Assembly (NCBI RefSeq): GCF_001428565.1
Contig: NZ_LMIA01000012.1
Coordinates: forward strand, 1 to 64,000
DNA: 64,000 bases
Reading direction: 5' to 3'
Origin: Nocardioides sp. Root190
Lineage (GTDB): Bacteria; Actinomycetota; Actinomycetes; Propionibacteriales; Nocardioidaceae
Shown: positions 50,221 to 58,384 of the stretch, one piece after another
How the letters are laid out: each line of letters begins with the position of its first letter
How positions within the stretch are numbered: position 1 is the stretch's first letter
Translations under genes and position numbers: made by a program
Notes under the pieces: generated by a model
The model's database searches: none
What the model was told of the DNA's origin: nothing
Seen by the model: the letters and a program-made list of their open reading frames with translations, nothing else

Positions 50221-50694
50221 ATGCGCGAGGTGGATGTCCTGGGAGTCCGGGTGGAGATGCCCTCCAACCAGCCGATCGTGCTGTTGCGCGAGACCTCGGG
50301 GGAGCGGTACGTCCCGATCTGGATCGGCGCGGTGGAGGCGACAGCGATCGCCTTCGCCCAGCAGGGCGTGGTTCCACCACGGCCGCTGACCCACGACCTG
50401 ATGAAGGACCTGCTCGAGGCCACCGGGACCGAGCTGTCCGAAGTTAGGATCACCGCGGTCAAGGACGGCGTCTTCTTCGCCACCCTGGTGCTCGCCTCGG
50501 GGGTGGAGATCAGCGCCCGTCCCTCGGACTCGATCGCGCTGGCCCTGCGCACGGGGGCCACGATCATGTGCGCCGAGGAGGTGCTGGCCGAGGCCGGCAT
50601 CGCGGCGCCCGCCGAGGAGGAGGACGAGGTCGAGGCCTTCCGCGAGTTCCTCGATCACGTCTCGGCTGACGACTTCGGTCCCGAGGAGAGCTGA
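50221..50694 (+). CDS. Bifunctional nuclease family protein (DUF151)
   Basis: 157 aa from ATG 50221. The DUF151 core is MREVDVLGVRVEMPSNQPIV, the WIGAVEATAIAFAQQGVVPP then RPLTHDLM segment, and SARPSDSIALALRTGA. Family members have been given DNase/RNase roles, but the bacterial function is not settled. TAGGCT (50209-50214) 6 bases before the ATG gives a leaderless layout. Position matches Rv1829, which follows Rv1828. A terminator follows. Confidence 0.9.
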   Translation: MREVDVLGVRVEMPSNQPIVLLRETSGERYVPIWIGAVEATAIAFAQQGVVPPRPLTHDLMKDLLEATGTELSEVRITAVKDGVFFATLVLASGVEISARPSDSIALALRTGATIMCAEEVLAEAGIAAPAEEEDEVEAFREFLDHVSADDFGPEES

Positions 50695-50696
50695 GC

Positions 50697-50729
50697 ACCC
50701 TGAGTCTCACCTTGAGGCTGAGGGTTTTT
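50697..50729 (+). terminator. Rho-independent terminator after the DUF151 gene
   Basis: A 13-base stem (50697-50709 with 50713-50725, two mismatches) is followed by TTTTT at 50725-50729. It lies directly after the stop codon region of the DUF151 gene and separates it from merR. Confidence 0.7.
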
Positions 50730-50832
50730 CCCGACACGCCCGGTGACGTCTTTGACCGCCCGGTCCTCGCCGCCGTACCTTGAAGACGTCGAATCACAGA
50801 GGTGCAACATCTGCGCCAGGTGAAGTGGATCC

Positions 50833-51444
50833 GTGGAGGACGCCGTGAACGAGCAGCAGCCCGAGAAGGTCGGTCAGGACACGACCGCGGCGACCGCTGT
50901 CGCGGAGGAGCAGGGTCTTCTCTTCACCGATGACGTCTCCCCGGTCCCCAGCGACCTGGGCTACCGCGGCCCGACCGCGTGCAACGCCGCCGGCATCACC
51001 TACCGCCAGCTCGACTACTGGGCCCGCACCGGCCTGATCGAGCCCAGCGTGCGCGGCGCCAAGGGCTCCGGATCGCAGCGGCTCTACAGCTTCCGCGACA
51101 TCTTGATCCTCAAGATCATCAAGCGGCTCCTCGACGCCGGCATCTCGCTGCAGCAGATCCGCACCGCGGTGAGCCACCTTCGCGAGCGCGGCACTGACGA
51201 CCTGACGCAGGTCACCCTGATGAGCGACGGCGCCTCGGTCTACGAGTGCACCAGCAACGACGAGGTCATCGACCTGCTCCAGGGCGGCCAGGGCGTGTTC
51301 GGCATCGCCATCGGCGGCGTGTGGCGCGAGATCGAGGGCACCCTCGCCCAGCTGCCGAGCGAGCACGCTGCCGAGTCCCCGGACGCGGACTCCACGGCGA
51401 GCGACGAGCTCGCCGCACGCCGCGCCGCGCGCAACGCCGGCTGA
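50833..51444 (+). CDS. MerR family regulator (Rv1830-like)
   Basis: 203 aa from GTG 50833; GTG 50845 is an alternative start. After a 40-residue flexible N-terminus, the MerR HTH reads PTACNAAGITYRQLDYWART then GLIEPSVRGAKGSGSQR (about residues 48-84). The next part LLDAGISLQQIRTAVSHLRE and EVIDLLQGGQGVFGIAIGGV is typical of the Rv1830 group. Ala/Asp-rich C-terminal tail. The ligand is unknown. It stands between the ftsR/DUF151 unit and the glycine riboswitch. Confidence 0.9.
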   Translation: MEDAVNEQQPEKVGQDTTAATAVAEEQGLLFTDDVSPVPSDLGYRGPTACNAAGITYRQLDYWARTGLIEPSVRGAKGSGSQRLYSFRDILILKIIKRLLDAGISLQQIRTAVSHLRERGTDDLTQVTLMSDGASVYECTSNDEVIDLLQGGQGVFGIAIGGVWREIEGTLAQLPSEHAAESPDADSTASDELAARRAARNAG

Positions 51445-51485
51445 TCCTCGAGCGTCATCAACGCGGTCTGCCAGCGTCGAGGTAG

Positions 51486-51640
51486 TAGGCTGCACCTGCT
51501 GTTTGATGCTGCGCGGGAGAGTCAGGCCCGAGCCTGCGCCGAAGGGGCAATTCCTCCCCGGAACCTCTCAGGCGCCCGGACCGTGCGGAGCAGGCAACTC
51601 TGAAGGTGCAGTGACGCACCGACAGAGGGGGAGGGCTCGA
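51486..51640 (+). promoter_or_regulatory. Glycine riboswitch and gcvP promoter
   Basis: TAGGCT (51486-51491) is a -10-like element. About 20 bases on, the transcript would hold the gcvT-type aptamer: GGGAGAG (51515-51521), CCGAAGGGGCAA (51539-51550), CCTCTCAGGC (51564-51573), GGACCG (51578-51583), AACTCTGAAGG (51596-51606) and GACAGAGG (51621-51628). The second half looks shorter than a full tandem aptamer. Glycine would switch on gcvP. Confidence 0.88.
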
Positions 51641-51673
51641 TCTCTTTTCGATCCCTGAGGAAGCCTGCCTGCC

Positions 51674-54517
51674 ATGAGTGACCCCTCCGCTGCCCCCTTC
51701 GGTCCGTTCGTACGCCGCCACATCGGCCCGGACGACGTCCAGGTCGAGACCATGCTCGATCGCCTCGGGTTCGCCTCGCTGGACGCCCTGATGGACGCGG
51801 CCGTGCCGAAGTCCATCCGTTCGACCGACACGCTGGACCTGCCGGCGGCCGCCGACGAGGAGACCACGGCGGCCGAGCTCCGTGCGCTGGCGGCGGCGAA
51901 CGTCCCGGGTGAGCCGATGATCGGCCTCGGCTACCACGCCACGGTGACGCCGGCCGTGATCCGCCGCAACCTGCTCGAGGACCCGAGCTGGTACACCGCC
52001 TACACGCCGTACCAGCCGGAGATCTCGCAGGGGCGTCTCGAGGCACTGATCAACTTCCAGACGATGGTGGCGGACCTGACCGGTCTCACCACGGCGGGCT
52101 CCTCGCTGCTCGACGAGGGCACGGCGGCGGCCGAGGCGGTCGCCCTGGCCTTCCGGGCCAACCGCAAGGCGTCCGGTCCCTTCGTGATCGACGCCGACGC
52201 GCTGCCGCAGACGATCGACGTCGTGCGCACCCGCGCCGAGGGGATCGGGATCGAGATCCTCGTCGCCGACCTGACCGAGGGCCTGCCCGACGGCGAGGTG
52301 TCCGGCGTCCTGGTGCAGTACCCCGGTGCCTCGGGCCGGATCGTGGACCTCAAGCCGGTCATCGACGCCGTCCACGAGCGCGGCGGGCTGGCCGTGGTCG
52401 CGGCCGATCTCCTGGCCCTCACCCTGCTGGAGGCGCCGGGCACGCTCGGTGCCGACGTGGTCGTCGGCTCCGCGCAGCGCTTCGGCGTCCCGCTCTTCTA
52501 CGGCGGTCCCCATGCCGGGTTCATGGCCGTGCGCGAAGGGCTCGAGCGGCAGCTGCCGGGCCGGCTCGTGGGCGTCTCGATCGATGCCGAGGGTCGTCCG
52601 GCCTACCGGCTGGCGCTCCAGACGCGTGAGCAGCACATCCGTCGCGACAAGGCGACCTCGAACATCTGCACCGCCCAGGTCCTGCTCGCCGTGACCGCCG
52701 GCATGTACGCCGTCTACCACGGCCCTGCGGGCCTGAAGGCGATCGCGAACCAGATCCACACCCTCGCCGGTCGGGCCGCTGCCTCCCTGCAGGCTGCGGG
52801 GCTCGACCTGGTGAACGACACCTTCTTCGACACCCTCCAGGTGCGCGTCCCCGGCCGCGCGGCCGAGGTCGTCGCGGCGGCCCGGGTCGAGGGACTCCAC
52901 CTGCGCCTGGTTGACCAGGACGTCGTCGGGATCGCGTTCGGCGAGACGGCGGGCCCCGCCACCCTGCGTTCCCTTCACACCGCCTTCGGTGTCACTCCAG
53001 GGGAGGCCACCCCGACCGCGGGACTCCCGACCGACCTGGCGCGGACCACGGACTACCTCACCCACCCGGTGTTCTCCTCGCACCACAGCGAGACGTCGAT
53101 GCTGCGCTACCTCGCGCGCCTGGCCAACCGGGACTACGCGCTGGACCGTGGCATGATCCCGCTCGGTTCCTGCACGATGAAGCTCAACGCGACCACGGAG
53201 ATGGAGCCGATCTCGCTCGCCGGCTTCGCCGGACTGCACCCGTTCGTCCCGGCGGAGGACGCCGAGGGCTACCGCCAGCTCATCGAGCAGCTCGAGGACT
53301 GGCTGGCCGAGGTCACGGGCTACGACCGCGTCTCGATCCAGCCCAACGCGGGCGCCCAGGGCGAGTTCGCCGGGATGCTCGCGATCCGGAACTACCACCG
53401 CGCCAACGGCCAGGACCAGCGCAACGTGTGCCTGATCCCGTCCTCGGCTCACGGCACCAACCCCGCTTCGGCCGTGATGGTCGGCATGAAGGTCGTCGTG
53501 GTGAAGTCGAACGACGACGGAACCGTCGACCTGGCCGACCTACGCGCCAAGTGCGAGCAGCACGCCGACACCCTGGCGGCGATCATGGTCACCTATCCCT
53601 CGACGCACGGTGTCTACGAGGAGACGATCACCGAGCTGTGCGACATCGTCCACGAGCACGGTGGACAGGTGTACGTCGACGGCGCGAACTTCAACGCACT
53701 GCTGGGCTACGCCCAGCCCGGCCGGTTCGGTGGCGACGTCTCGCACCTGAACCTGCACAAGACGTTCTGCATCCCGCACGGTGGTGGCGGCCCGGGTGTG
53801 GGCCCGGTCGCGGTCCGCGAGCACCTCGCGCCGTACCTCCCCACGCACACGCTGCACCCGGACGCAGAGCGCCGGGAGGGCACGGGCGCGATCAGTGCTG
53901 CGCCCTACGGCTCGGCCGGCATCCTGCCCATCTCGTGGGCCTACGTGCGGATGATGGGTGCCGAGGGCCTGACCCGGGCCACGGCCGTCGCGGTCCTGTC
54001 CGCCAACTACGTCGCGGCCCGCCTCGGCGAGCACTACCCGGTGCTCTACCGCGGTGAGTCCGGGCTGGTCGCCCACGAGTGCATCCTCGACCTGCGCGAC
54101 ATCTCCAAGGACACCGGCGTCAGCGTCGACGACGTGGCCAAGCGCCTCATCGACTACGGCTTCCACGCGCCGACGATGTCCTTCCCCGTTGCCGGCACGC
54201 TGATGGTCGAGCCGACCGAGTCCGAGGACCTGGCCGAGCTGGACCGCTTCTGCGACGCGATGATCGCGATCAAGGACGAGATCGACCGGGTCGTCGCGGG
54301 GGAGTGGGACGTCGATGGTTCGCCGCTGCACCACGCTCCGCACACCGCCCGTGCGCTCGTCGGTGACTGGGACCGGTCCTACTCCCGCGAGGTCGCGGTG
54401 TTCCCTGCCGGCATCACGGTCGACAAGTACTGGCCCCCGGTGGCCCGCATCGACCAGGCCTACGGAGACCGCAACCTGGTCTGCGCCTGCCCGCCGATGG
54501 ACGCCTACGCCGAGTGA
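51674..54517 (+). CDS. gcvP: Glycine dehydrogenase (decarboxylating), P protein
   Basis: 947 aa from ATG 51674, with GAGGAAG upstream. It decarboxylates glycine and transfers the aminomethyl group to GcvH. It is the single-chain form: an N-terminal P1-like half (with GLGYHATVTPAVIRRNLLED, WYTAYTPYQPEISQGRLEAL and MTSKA-like KATSNICTAQ) and a C-terminal P2-like half with the PLP lysine in LNLHKTFCIPHGGGGPGVGP (about residue 700). Full length. Under a glycine riboswitch. It overlaps the next gene by 4 bases. Confidence 0.97.
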   Translation: MSDPSAAPFGPFVRRHIGPDDVQVETMLDRLGFASLDALMDAAVPKSIRSTDTLDLPAAADEETTAAELRALAAANVPGEPMIGLGYHATVTPAVIRRNLLEDPSWYTAYTPYQPEISQGRLEALINFQTMVADLTGLTTAGSSLLDEGTAAAEAVALAFRANRKASGPFVIDADALPQTIDVVRTRAEGIGIEILVADLTEGLPDGEVSGVLVQYPGASGRIVDLKPVIDAVHERGGLAVVAADLLALTLLEAPGTLGADVVVGSAQRFGVPLFYGGPHAGFMAVREGLERQLPGRLVGVSIDAEGRPAYRLALQTREQHIRRDKATSNICTAQVLLAVTAGMYAVYHGPAGLKAIANQIHTLAGRAAASLQAAGLDLVNDTFFDTLQVRVPGRAAEVVAAARVEGLHLRLVDQDVVGIAFGETAGPATLRSLHTAFGVTPGEATPTAGLPTDLARTTDYLTHPVFSSHHSETSMLRYLARLANRDYALDRGMIPLGSCTMKLNATTEMEPISLAGFAGLHPFVPAEDAEGYRQLIEQLEDWLAEVTGYDRVSIQPNAGAQGEFAGMLAIRNYHRANGQDQRNVCLIPSSAHGTNPASAVMVGMKVVVVKSNDDGTVDLADLRAKCEQHADTLAAIMVTYPSTHGVYEETITELCDIVHEHGGQVYVDGANFNALLGYAQPGRFGGDVSHLNLHKTFCIPHGGGGPGVGPVAVREHLAPYLPTHTLHPDAERREGTGAISAAPYGSAGILPISWAYVRMMGAEGLTRATAVAVLSANYVAARLGEHYPVLYRGESGLVAHECILDLRDISKDTGVSVDDVAKRLIDYGFHAPTMSFPVAGTLMVEPTESEDLAELDRFCDAMIAIKDEIDRVVAGEWDVDGSPLHHAPHTARALVGDWDRSYSREVAVFPAGITVDKYWPPVARIDQAYGDRNLVCACPPMDAYAE

Positions 54518-55833
54518 GGGTCGTGCGCCAGGGGTACGACGACACGCTGGCCTCGCTCCAGGGCGCCGGTCGGCTGCCGTCGGTCTCGGCCGCCGTCGCC
54601 CGTGGTGGGGAGCCGGTGTGGCAGGGCTGCGTCTCGGCGATGCCCGGAGTGGACGTGCACTCCGCGTACCGGATCGGCTCGATCACCAAGACGATGACCG
54701 CCGTCCTCGTCCTGCAGCTGCGGGACGAAGGACGGTGCTCGCTCGACGAACCGATCGGGCGATTCGTCCCCGAGGCGGGCTACGCCGAGGTCACGCTCCG
54801 GGAGCTGCTGGCGCACACCGGCGGCCTGCAGAGCGAGCCGGTCGGTCCATGGTGGGAACGGGTCGACGGCCCTGCGGTGGCGGAGCTGCTCCTGGCCAAC
54901 GACGGGTCCGGCCGGGTGGCCGGTCGCGGGGAGTTCTTCCACTACTCCAACCTCGGGTTCGCCCTCCTGGGCGAGGCGGTGGCCCGGCTGCGGGGCCAGA
55001 CGTGGTGGGACGCGGTCCGCGCACGCGTGCTGGAGCCGCTGGCGATGACCGCCACGTCGTACGGTCCGCCGACCCACCACGCTCCGGGACACAGTGTCGA
55101 CCAGTTCGCCCACACCCTCAGCGCCGAGCCGCACGCGGACACCGGTGCGATGGCACCCGCCGGGCAGCTCTGGAGCACTGTCGCCGACCTGCTCCGGTGG
55201 GCCGACTTCCTCGCCGCGGGTCACCCCGGCGTGCTGGGTGCGGACACCCTTGCGGAGATGGCGACCCACGCCGAGCCCGCTGACGCCTACGGCCTGGGTC
55301 TTCGCCTGCTGGACGTGGGCGCGCGCGCCATGGTGGGTCACACCGGTTCGATGCCCGGTTTCCAGGCGTCCCTCTTCGTCGACCGCGCCACGAGGGATGC
55401 CGTGGCCGTGCTGACCAACGCGACCACCGGCCTGCGCGCCGAGCACGCGCCGGGTGCGTTCCTCGACGGCGCAGTGGCGCCCGCCCCGCCGTGGACGCCG
55501 CCGTGGACGCCGTCCTCCGTGCCGGTGCCGGGGCGGGTCGCCGAGGTGCTGGGCCTCTGGTTCTGGGGCAACACGGCCTTCACCTTCGAGTGGGTGGGTG
55601 GGGAGCTCCTCGCCCACGACCTGCGCACCGGCGAGCTGCACGAGCGGTTCGTCATCCGCGGGGACGACGTCGTCGGCGCGCAGGGCTACCACCGTGGCGA
55701 GCGACTGGTCACGCATCGTGATGCGGCCGGCGGGTTGCTGAGCCTGGAGTGCGCGACCTTCGTCTACACACGGGTTCCCTACGACGCCCGGGTCACGATC
55801 CCCGGTGGGCATCCGTCGCCGGAAAGACCGTGA
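54514..55833 (+). CDS. Serine hydrolase (beta-lactamase/penicillin-binding-protein class C-like)
   Basis: 439 aa from GTG 54514, overlapping gcvP by 4 bases. The active-site SxxK is GSITKTMT (Ser near residue 55), the YxN motif is YSNLGF and the third motif is HTGSMPGF. There is no signal peptide, so it is probably cytoplasmic and acts on a small ester or peptide, or it needs an alternative route. The C-terminal 100 residues (after a PPWTPPWTP linker) form an extra beta domain. The 3' end overlaps the convergent membrane gene by 41 bases. Confidence 0.85.
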   Translation: MRVVRQGYDDTLASLQGAGRLPSVSAAVARGGEPVWQGCVSAMPGVDVHSAYRIGSITKTMTAVLVLQLRDEGRCSLDEPIGRFVPEAGYAEVTLRELLAHTGGLQSEPVGPWWERVDGPAVAELLLANDGSGRVAGRGEFFHYSNLGFALLGEAVARLRGQTWWDAVRARVLEPLAMTATSYGPPTHHAPGHSVDQFAHTLSAEPHADTGAMAPAGQLWSTVADLLRWADFLAAGHPGVLGADTLAEMATHAEPADAYGLGLRLLDVGARAMVGHTGSMPGFQASLFVDRATRDAVAVLTNATTGLRAEHAPGAFLDGAVAPAPPWTPPWTPSSVPVPGRVAEVLGLWFWGNTAFTFEWVGGELLAHDLRTGELHERFVIRGDDVVGAQGYHRGERLVTHRDAAGGLLSLECATFVYTRVPYDARVTIPGGHPSPERP

Positions 55834-56173
55834 CGACGGACGCCAGTCCGAGCACGACGCTGGCCGCCAGGAGCAGCAAGGTCCCGTCGGGGAACAGGTG
55901 CGGGAACCTCGCGACCAACAGCGTGGGCACGAGCAGGTGCACCGACACCGCCACCACCCACGGCCAGGGGGTCCGTCGTACGCCCAGCGCAGCGGCGGCC
56001 AGGGCGGCCGGCGCGAGAACCAACCACGCCAGGGCGACCGCGTAGGGCAGTCCGCCGTGCCGCGCGAGCCAGGGCGCGAGGTCCCACGGCTCGATGCCGG
56101 GCCCGAGGGCCGCCACCAGCGCCGTCGCGAGCGCGATGAGGAGCACCGCGGCGCGGAGCAGCGGTCCCGGCAC
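55793..56173 (-). CDS. Small membrane protein (126 aa)
   Basis: 126 aa from ATG 56173. Four transmembrane helices are visible: LLRAAVLLIALATALVAALG, PYAVALAWLVLAPAALAAAA, PWVVAVSVHLLVPTLLVARF and GTLLLLAASVVLGLASVVTV. No family recognised. Upstream lies another minus-strand gene only 3 bases away, so the two are probably co-transcribed. Confidence 0.7.
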   Translation of the reverse strand: MPGPLLRAAVLLIALATALVAALGPGIEPWDLAPWLARHGGLPYAVALAWLVLAPAALAAAALGVRRTPWPWVVAVSVHLLVPTLLVARFPHLFPDGTLLLLAASVVLGLASVVTVFPATDAHRGS

Positions 56174-56176
56174 CGA

Positions 56177-56605
56177 TCAGTCGATGTCGTAGGAGGAGAT
56201 GCAGGACCGGCCGTCCCGCTCCTCGACCTGGACGGTCGCCGACAACTCCTCGCCGGACAGCCCGTCCTCGTCGCTGGTGGCGCGGACGTCGAAGGTGCCG
56301 GCGCTGTCGCCCACGATGTTCGAGATCTCGTAGTCGACGTCGGGGTCCTCGGTGTCCGCCTCCTCCTGGGCCGCTTCGATCAGCCGCTCGAGGTCGCGCC
56401 GGTCCTCGGCGGGCGGGGCCTCGCAGAGCAGGTCGACACCCGCCTCCACGTCGAGGTCCTCGGCGGCTTCGACGGCAGCCTCGGCCACGCCCGCGACGGT
56501 GGTCGGGTCACCGGCGGAGGCCAGGACGAGGGTGGTCACGCCACCTGCGAGGAGGAGAACGGCGGCCAGGGCTCCGGCCACGATGAGTCCGGTCTTGTTC
56601 GTCAT
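56177..56605 (-). CDS. Membrane-anchored acidic protein (142 aa)
   Basis: 142 aa from ATG 56605. One N-terminal transmembrane helix (GLIVAGALAAVLLLAGGVTT, about residues 6-25) and then a strongly acidic domain (VDLLCEAPPAEDRRDLERLI then EAAQEEADTEDPDVD). The C-terminal half, FDVRATSDEDGLSGEELSAT, suggests a small beta domain similar to DUF4878/Rv0361-type proteins, though this is tentative. One Cys in each half may form a disulphide. Function unknown. Confidence 0.7.
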   Translation of the reverse strand: MTNKTGLIVAGALAAVLLLAGGVTTLVLASAGDPTTVAGVAEAAVEAAEDLDVEAGVDLLCEAPPAEDRRDLERLIEAAQEEADTEDPDVDYEISNIVGDSAGTFDVRATSDEDGLSGEELSATVQVEERDGRSCISSYDID

Positions 56606-56667
56606 GGTCTCCTGATGCCCCACCGGACGGCTGCCCACACCGGTTGCGGACGAGGCATGATGGACCC

Positions 56668-57504
56668 ATGAACGAGAACACGTTCCAGTTTTGCTGGTTC
56701 CGTCGCAACGGCGACCTCTTCGACCCGCAACCGCTGGCGCAGAGCCTGTGGCGATCGGACCAGATGCACGGTGTCGCGGTGAGTGGCCTGCTGGCCCGCT
56801 GCCTGGAGCAGGCGGCGGCCGGCCGCGACGACCTCGTCCCGGCCCGCTACCACGTCGACCTGTTCCGGCCGGCCCGGATGACCGGCACGAGTGCAACGGC
56901 GACGGTCGTGCGCGAAGGCCCCCGCCTCCTGCTGATCGACGCCGTCGTGGAGCAGGAGGGCGAGGTGGTGGCCCGGGCCAGCGCCACCTTCCTCAAGCCC
57001 TCGACCAACGCGACCGGCGTCGTCTGGTCCTCTCCGGAGGACAGGCCGACGCCACCGCCGCTGGAGATCGCCCCTGACGACGTGGAGCACCACGTTCCGA
57101 TCTTCTCCAGCCAGGCGCCATGGTCCGACGACTTCGGTCAGCACCAGAACGCCGGCCGCCACGCGACGTGGCACATCGCTGTTCCGATCGTGCTGGGGGA
57201 GGAGTGCACGCCCTTCCAGGCCGTCGCCTCGGTCGCCGATGCGACCAGCATGGTGACGAACTGGGGTGCCGGTGGCGTGCAGTACATCAACACCGACATC
57301 GACCTGGCGCTCTCGCGTCGGCCGAGGGGGATCTCCATCGGCCTGCGGGCCAGCGACCACCTGGCCCATGACGGCATCGCTGTCGGGACCGCCGAGGTCT
57401 TCGACCGTGACGGGTCCATCGGCACGGCGACCGTGACCTCGCTCGCCAACTCCCGCCGGACAGTCGACCTGTCCGGCGGGGTCAGCGTCGAGGGCAGTGC
57501 CTGA
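56668..57504 (+). CDS. Acyl-CoA thioesterase-like (double hotdog) protein
   Basis: 278 aa from ATG 56668. The N-terminal domain with AQSLWRSDQMHGVAVSGLLA and DGIAVGTAEVFDRDGSIGTA at the C-terminus fits two hotdog folds of the TesB-type/thioesterase-like_superfamily. It probably hydrolyses or binds acyl-CoA. A conserved acidic residue lies in the HVDLFRPARMTG segment. It is divergent from the acidic membrane protein and ends in a hairpin. Confidence 0.78.
   Translation: MNENTFQFCWFRRNGDLFDPQPLAQSLWRSDQMHGVAVSGLLARCLEQAAAGRDDLVPARYHVDLFRPARMTGTSATATVVREGPRLLLIDAVVEQEGEVVARASATFLKPSTNATGVVWSSPEDRPTPPPLEIAPDDVEHHVPIFSSQAPWSDDFGQHQNAGRHATWHIAVPIVLGEECTPFQAVASVADATSMVTNWGAGGVQYINTDIDLALSRRPRGISIGLRASDHLAHDGIAVGTAEVFDRDGSIGTATVTSLANSRRTVDLSGGVSVEGSA
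57452..57480 (+). terminator. Hairpin in the 3' end of the thioesterase gene
   Basis: A perfect 12-bp stem (57452-57463 with 57469-57480) and a 5-base loop lie 24 bases before the stop of the thioesterase gene and face the convergent collagen-like gene. This is the second example in the window of a hairpin inside a 3' coding end. Confidence 0.55.
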
Positions 57505-57525
57505 TCGAGCTCGCCCGAGGCTGGG

Positions 57526-58287
57526 TCAGCCTCCGGCGATCACCACGTAGAACCGCTTGCGCGCGCCGTCCTGGGTCACGGTGCCGTCGCTGTTGCGCGG
57601 GCTGACCACGAAGTGGTTGGCGTTGTTGGTGTCGGTGGGCGCACACGCGACGATCATGGCCAGGCCGCAGATCGAGGCGGAGATCTCACCGGAGAACTCC
57701 GGGTTGGCGTCGGCCGTCGGCGCACGGCCGTTGGTGATGCCGTCCGCGTTCTGGTCGAGCTGGTTCTGCAGCGCGATCGTGGCGACGATGGCGTTGTCCG
57801 ACAGGCTCTCGCCGGCGTTGATGTAGACGTTGCCCGCGGCCCGCAGCGAGTTGTCACCGCTCGGCGCGGTGTTGGCGAGCGTCGGGTAGGCCGCAGCAAC
57901 GGTGAAGCCACCGGACTGGGCCTCGATCTGACCCTGGGCGTTGATCAGCACCCAGCGGGCGGGGGCGCCGTCGGTGCCGTCCTCGCCGTTGGTCCCGTCC
58001 GTTCCGTTGGTGCCATCGGTTCCGTTGGTGCCGGCCGGGCCGCGGGGACCCGTCTTGCCCCGGGGGCCGGGGACCAGGACGCCGTCGGCGAAGTCGGCCC
58101 GTCGCAGCGTTCCGTTCTTCACGTCGATCGAGCGCACGGTGTCGTTGCGGATGTCAGCAGAGCGAACCGAGTTGTCCTTGATGTCGGAGGAACCGACCTG
58201 GTTGACCGCGTAGGACGTCCCTCCGAGCGAGATGACGAGGGCGCCGACGGCGACGGCGAAGGCGGGGGTGGGCTTGCGAATGCGCAT
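57526..58287 (-). CDS. Secreted collagen-like protein
   Basis: 253 aa from ATG 58287, with GGAGGA 7 bases upstream. A signal peptide/anchor (FAVAVGALVISLGGTSYAVN) is followed by a repeated stalk with SADIRNDTV/KNGTLRRAD. Residues about 70-105 form an unbroken Gly-X-Y run (GPRGKTGPRGPAG then TNGTDGTNGTDGTNGEDGTD), a collagen-like triple helix motif. The C-terminal domain (from VLINAQGQIEAQSGGF) may be an adhesin-like globular head. Probably a surface or secreted adhesin. Confidence 0.75.
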   Translation of the reverse strand: MRIRKPTPAFAVAVGALVISLGGTSYAVNQVGSSDIKDNSVRSADIRNDTVRSIDVKNGTLRRADFADGVLVPGPRGKTGPRGPAGTNGTDGTNGTDGTNGEDGTDGAPARWVLINAQGQIEAQSGGFTVAAAYPTLANTAPSGDNSLRAAGNVYINAGESLSDNAIVATIALQNQLDQNADGITNGRAPTADANPEFSGEISASICGLAMIVACAPTDTNNANHFVVSPRNSDGTVTQDGARKRFYVVIAGG

Positions 58288-58384
58288 CAGGGGTTCCTCC
58301 GGAGCGAGAGTGATCTGTCACACACACTTCGGAGCGGAGCCTCCGACGGATTGGAACCAATTTCGAGGAGGGTCCCCAGGGGGC

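Noticed and set aside
58288..58384. Short GC-rich inverted repeats upstream of the collagen-like gene as an operator
   Set aside because: Arms of 5-6 bases are expected by chance at this base composition.
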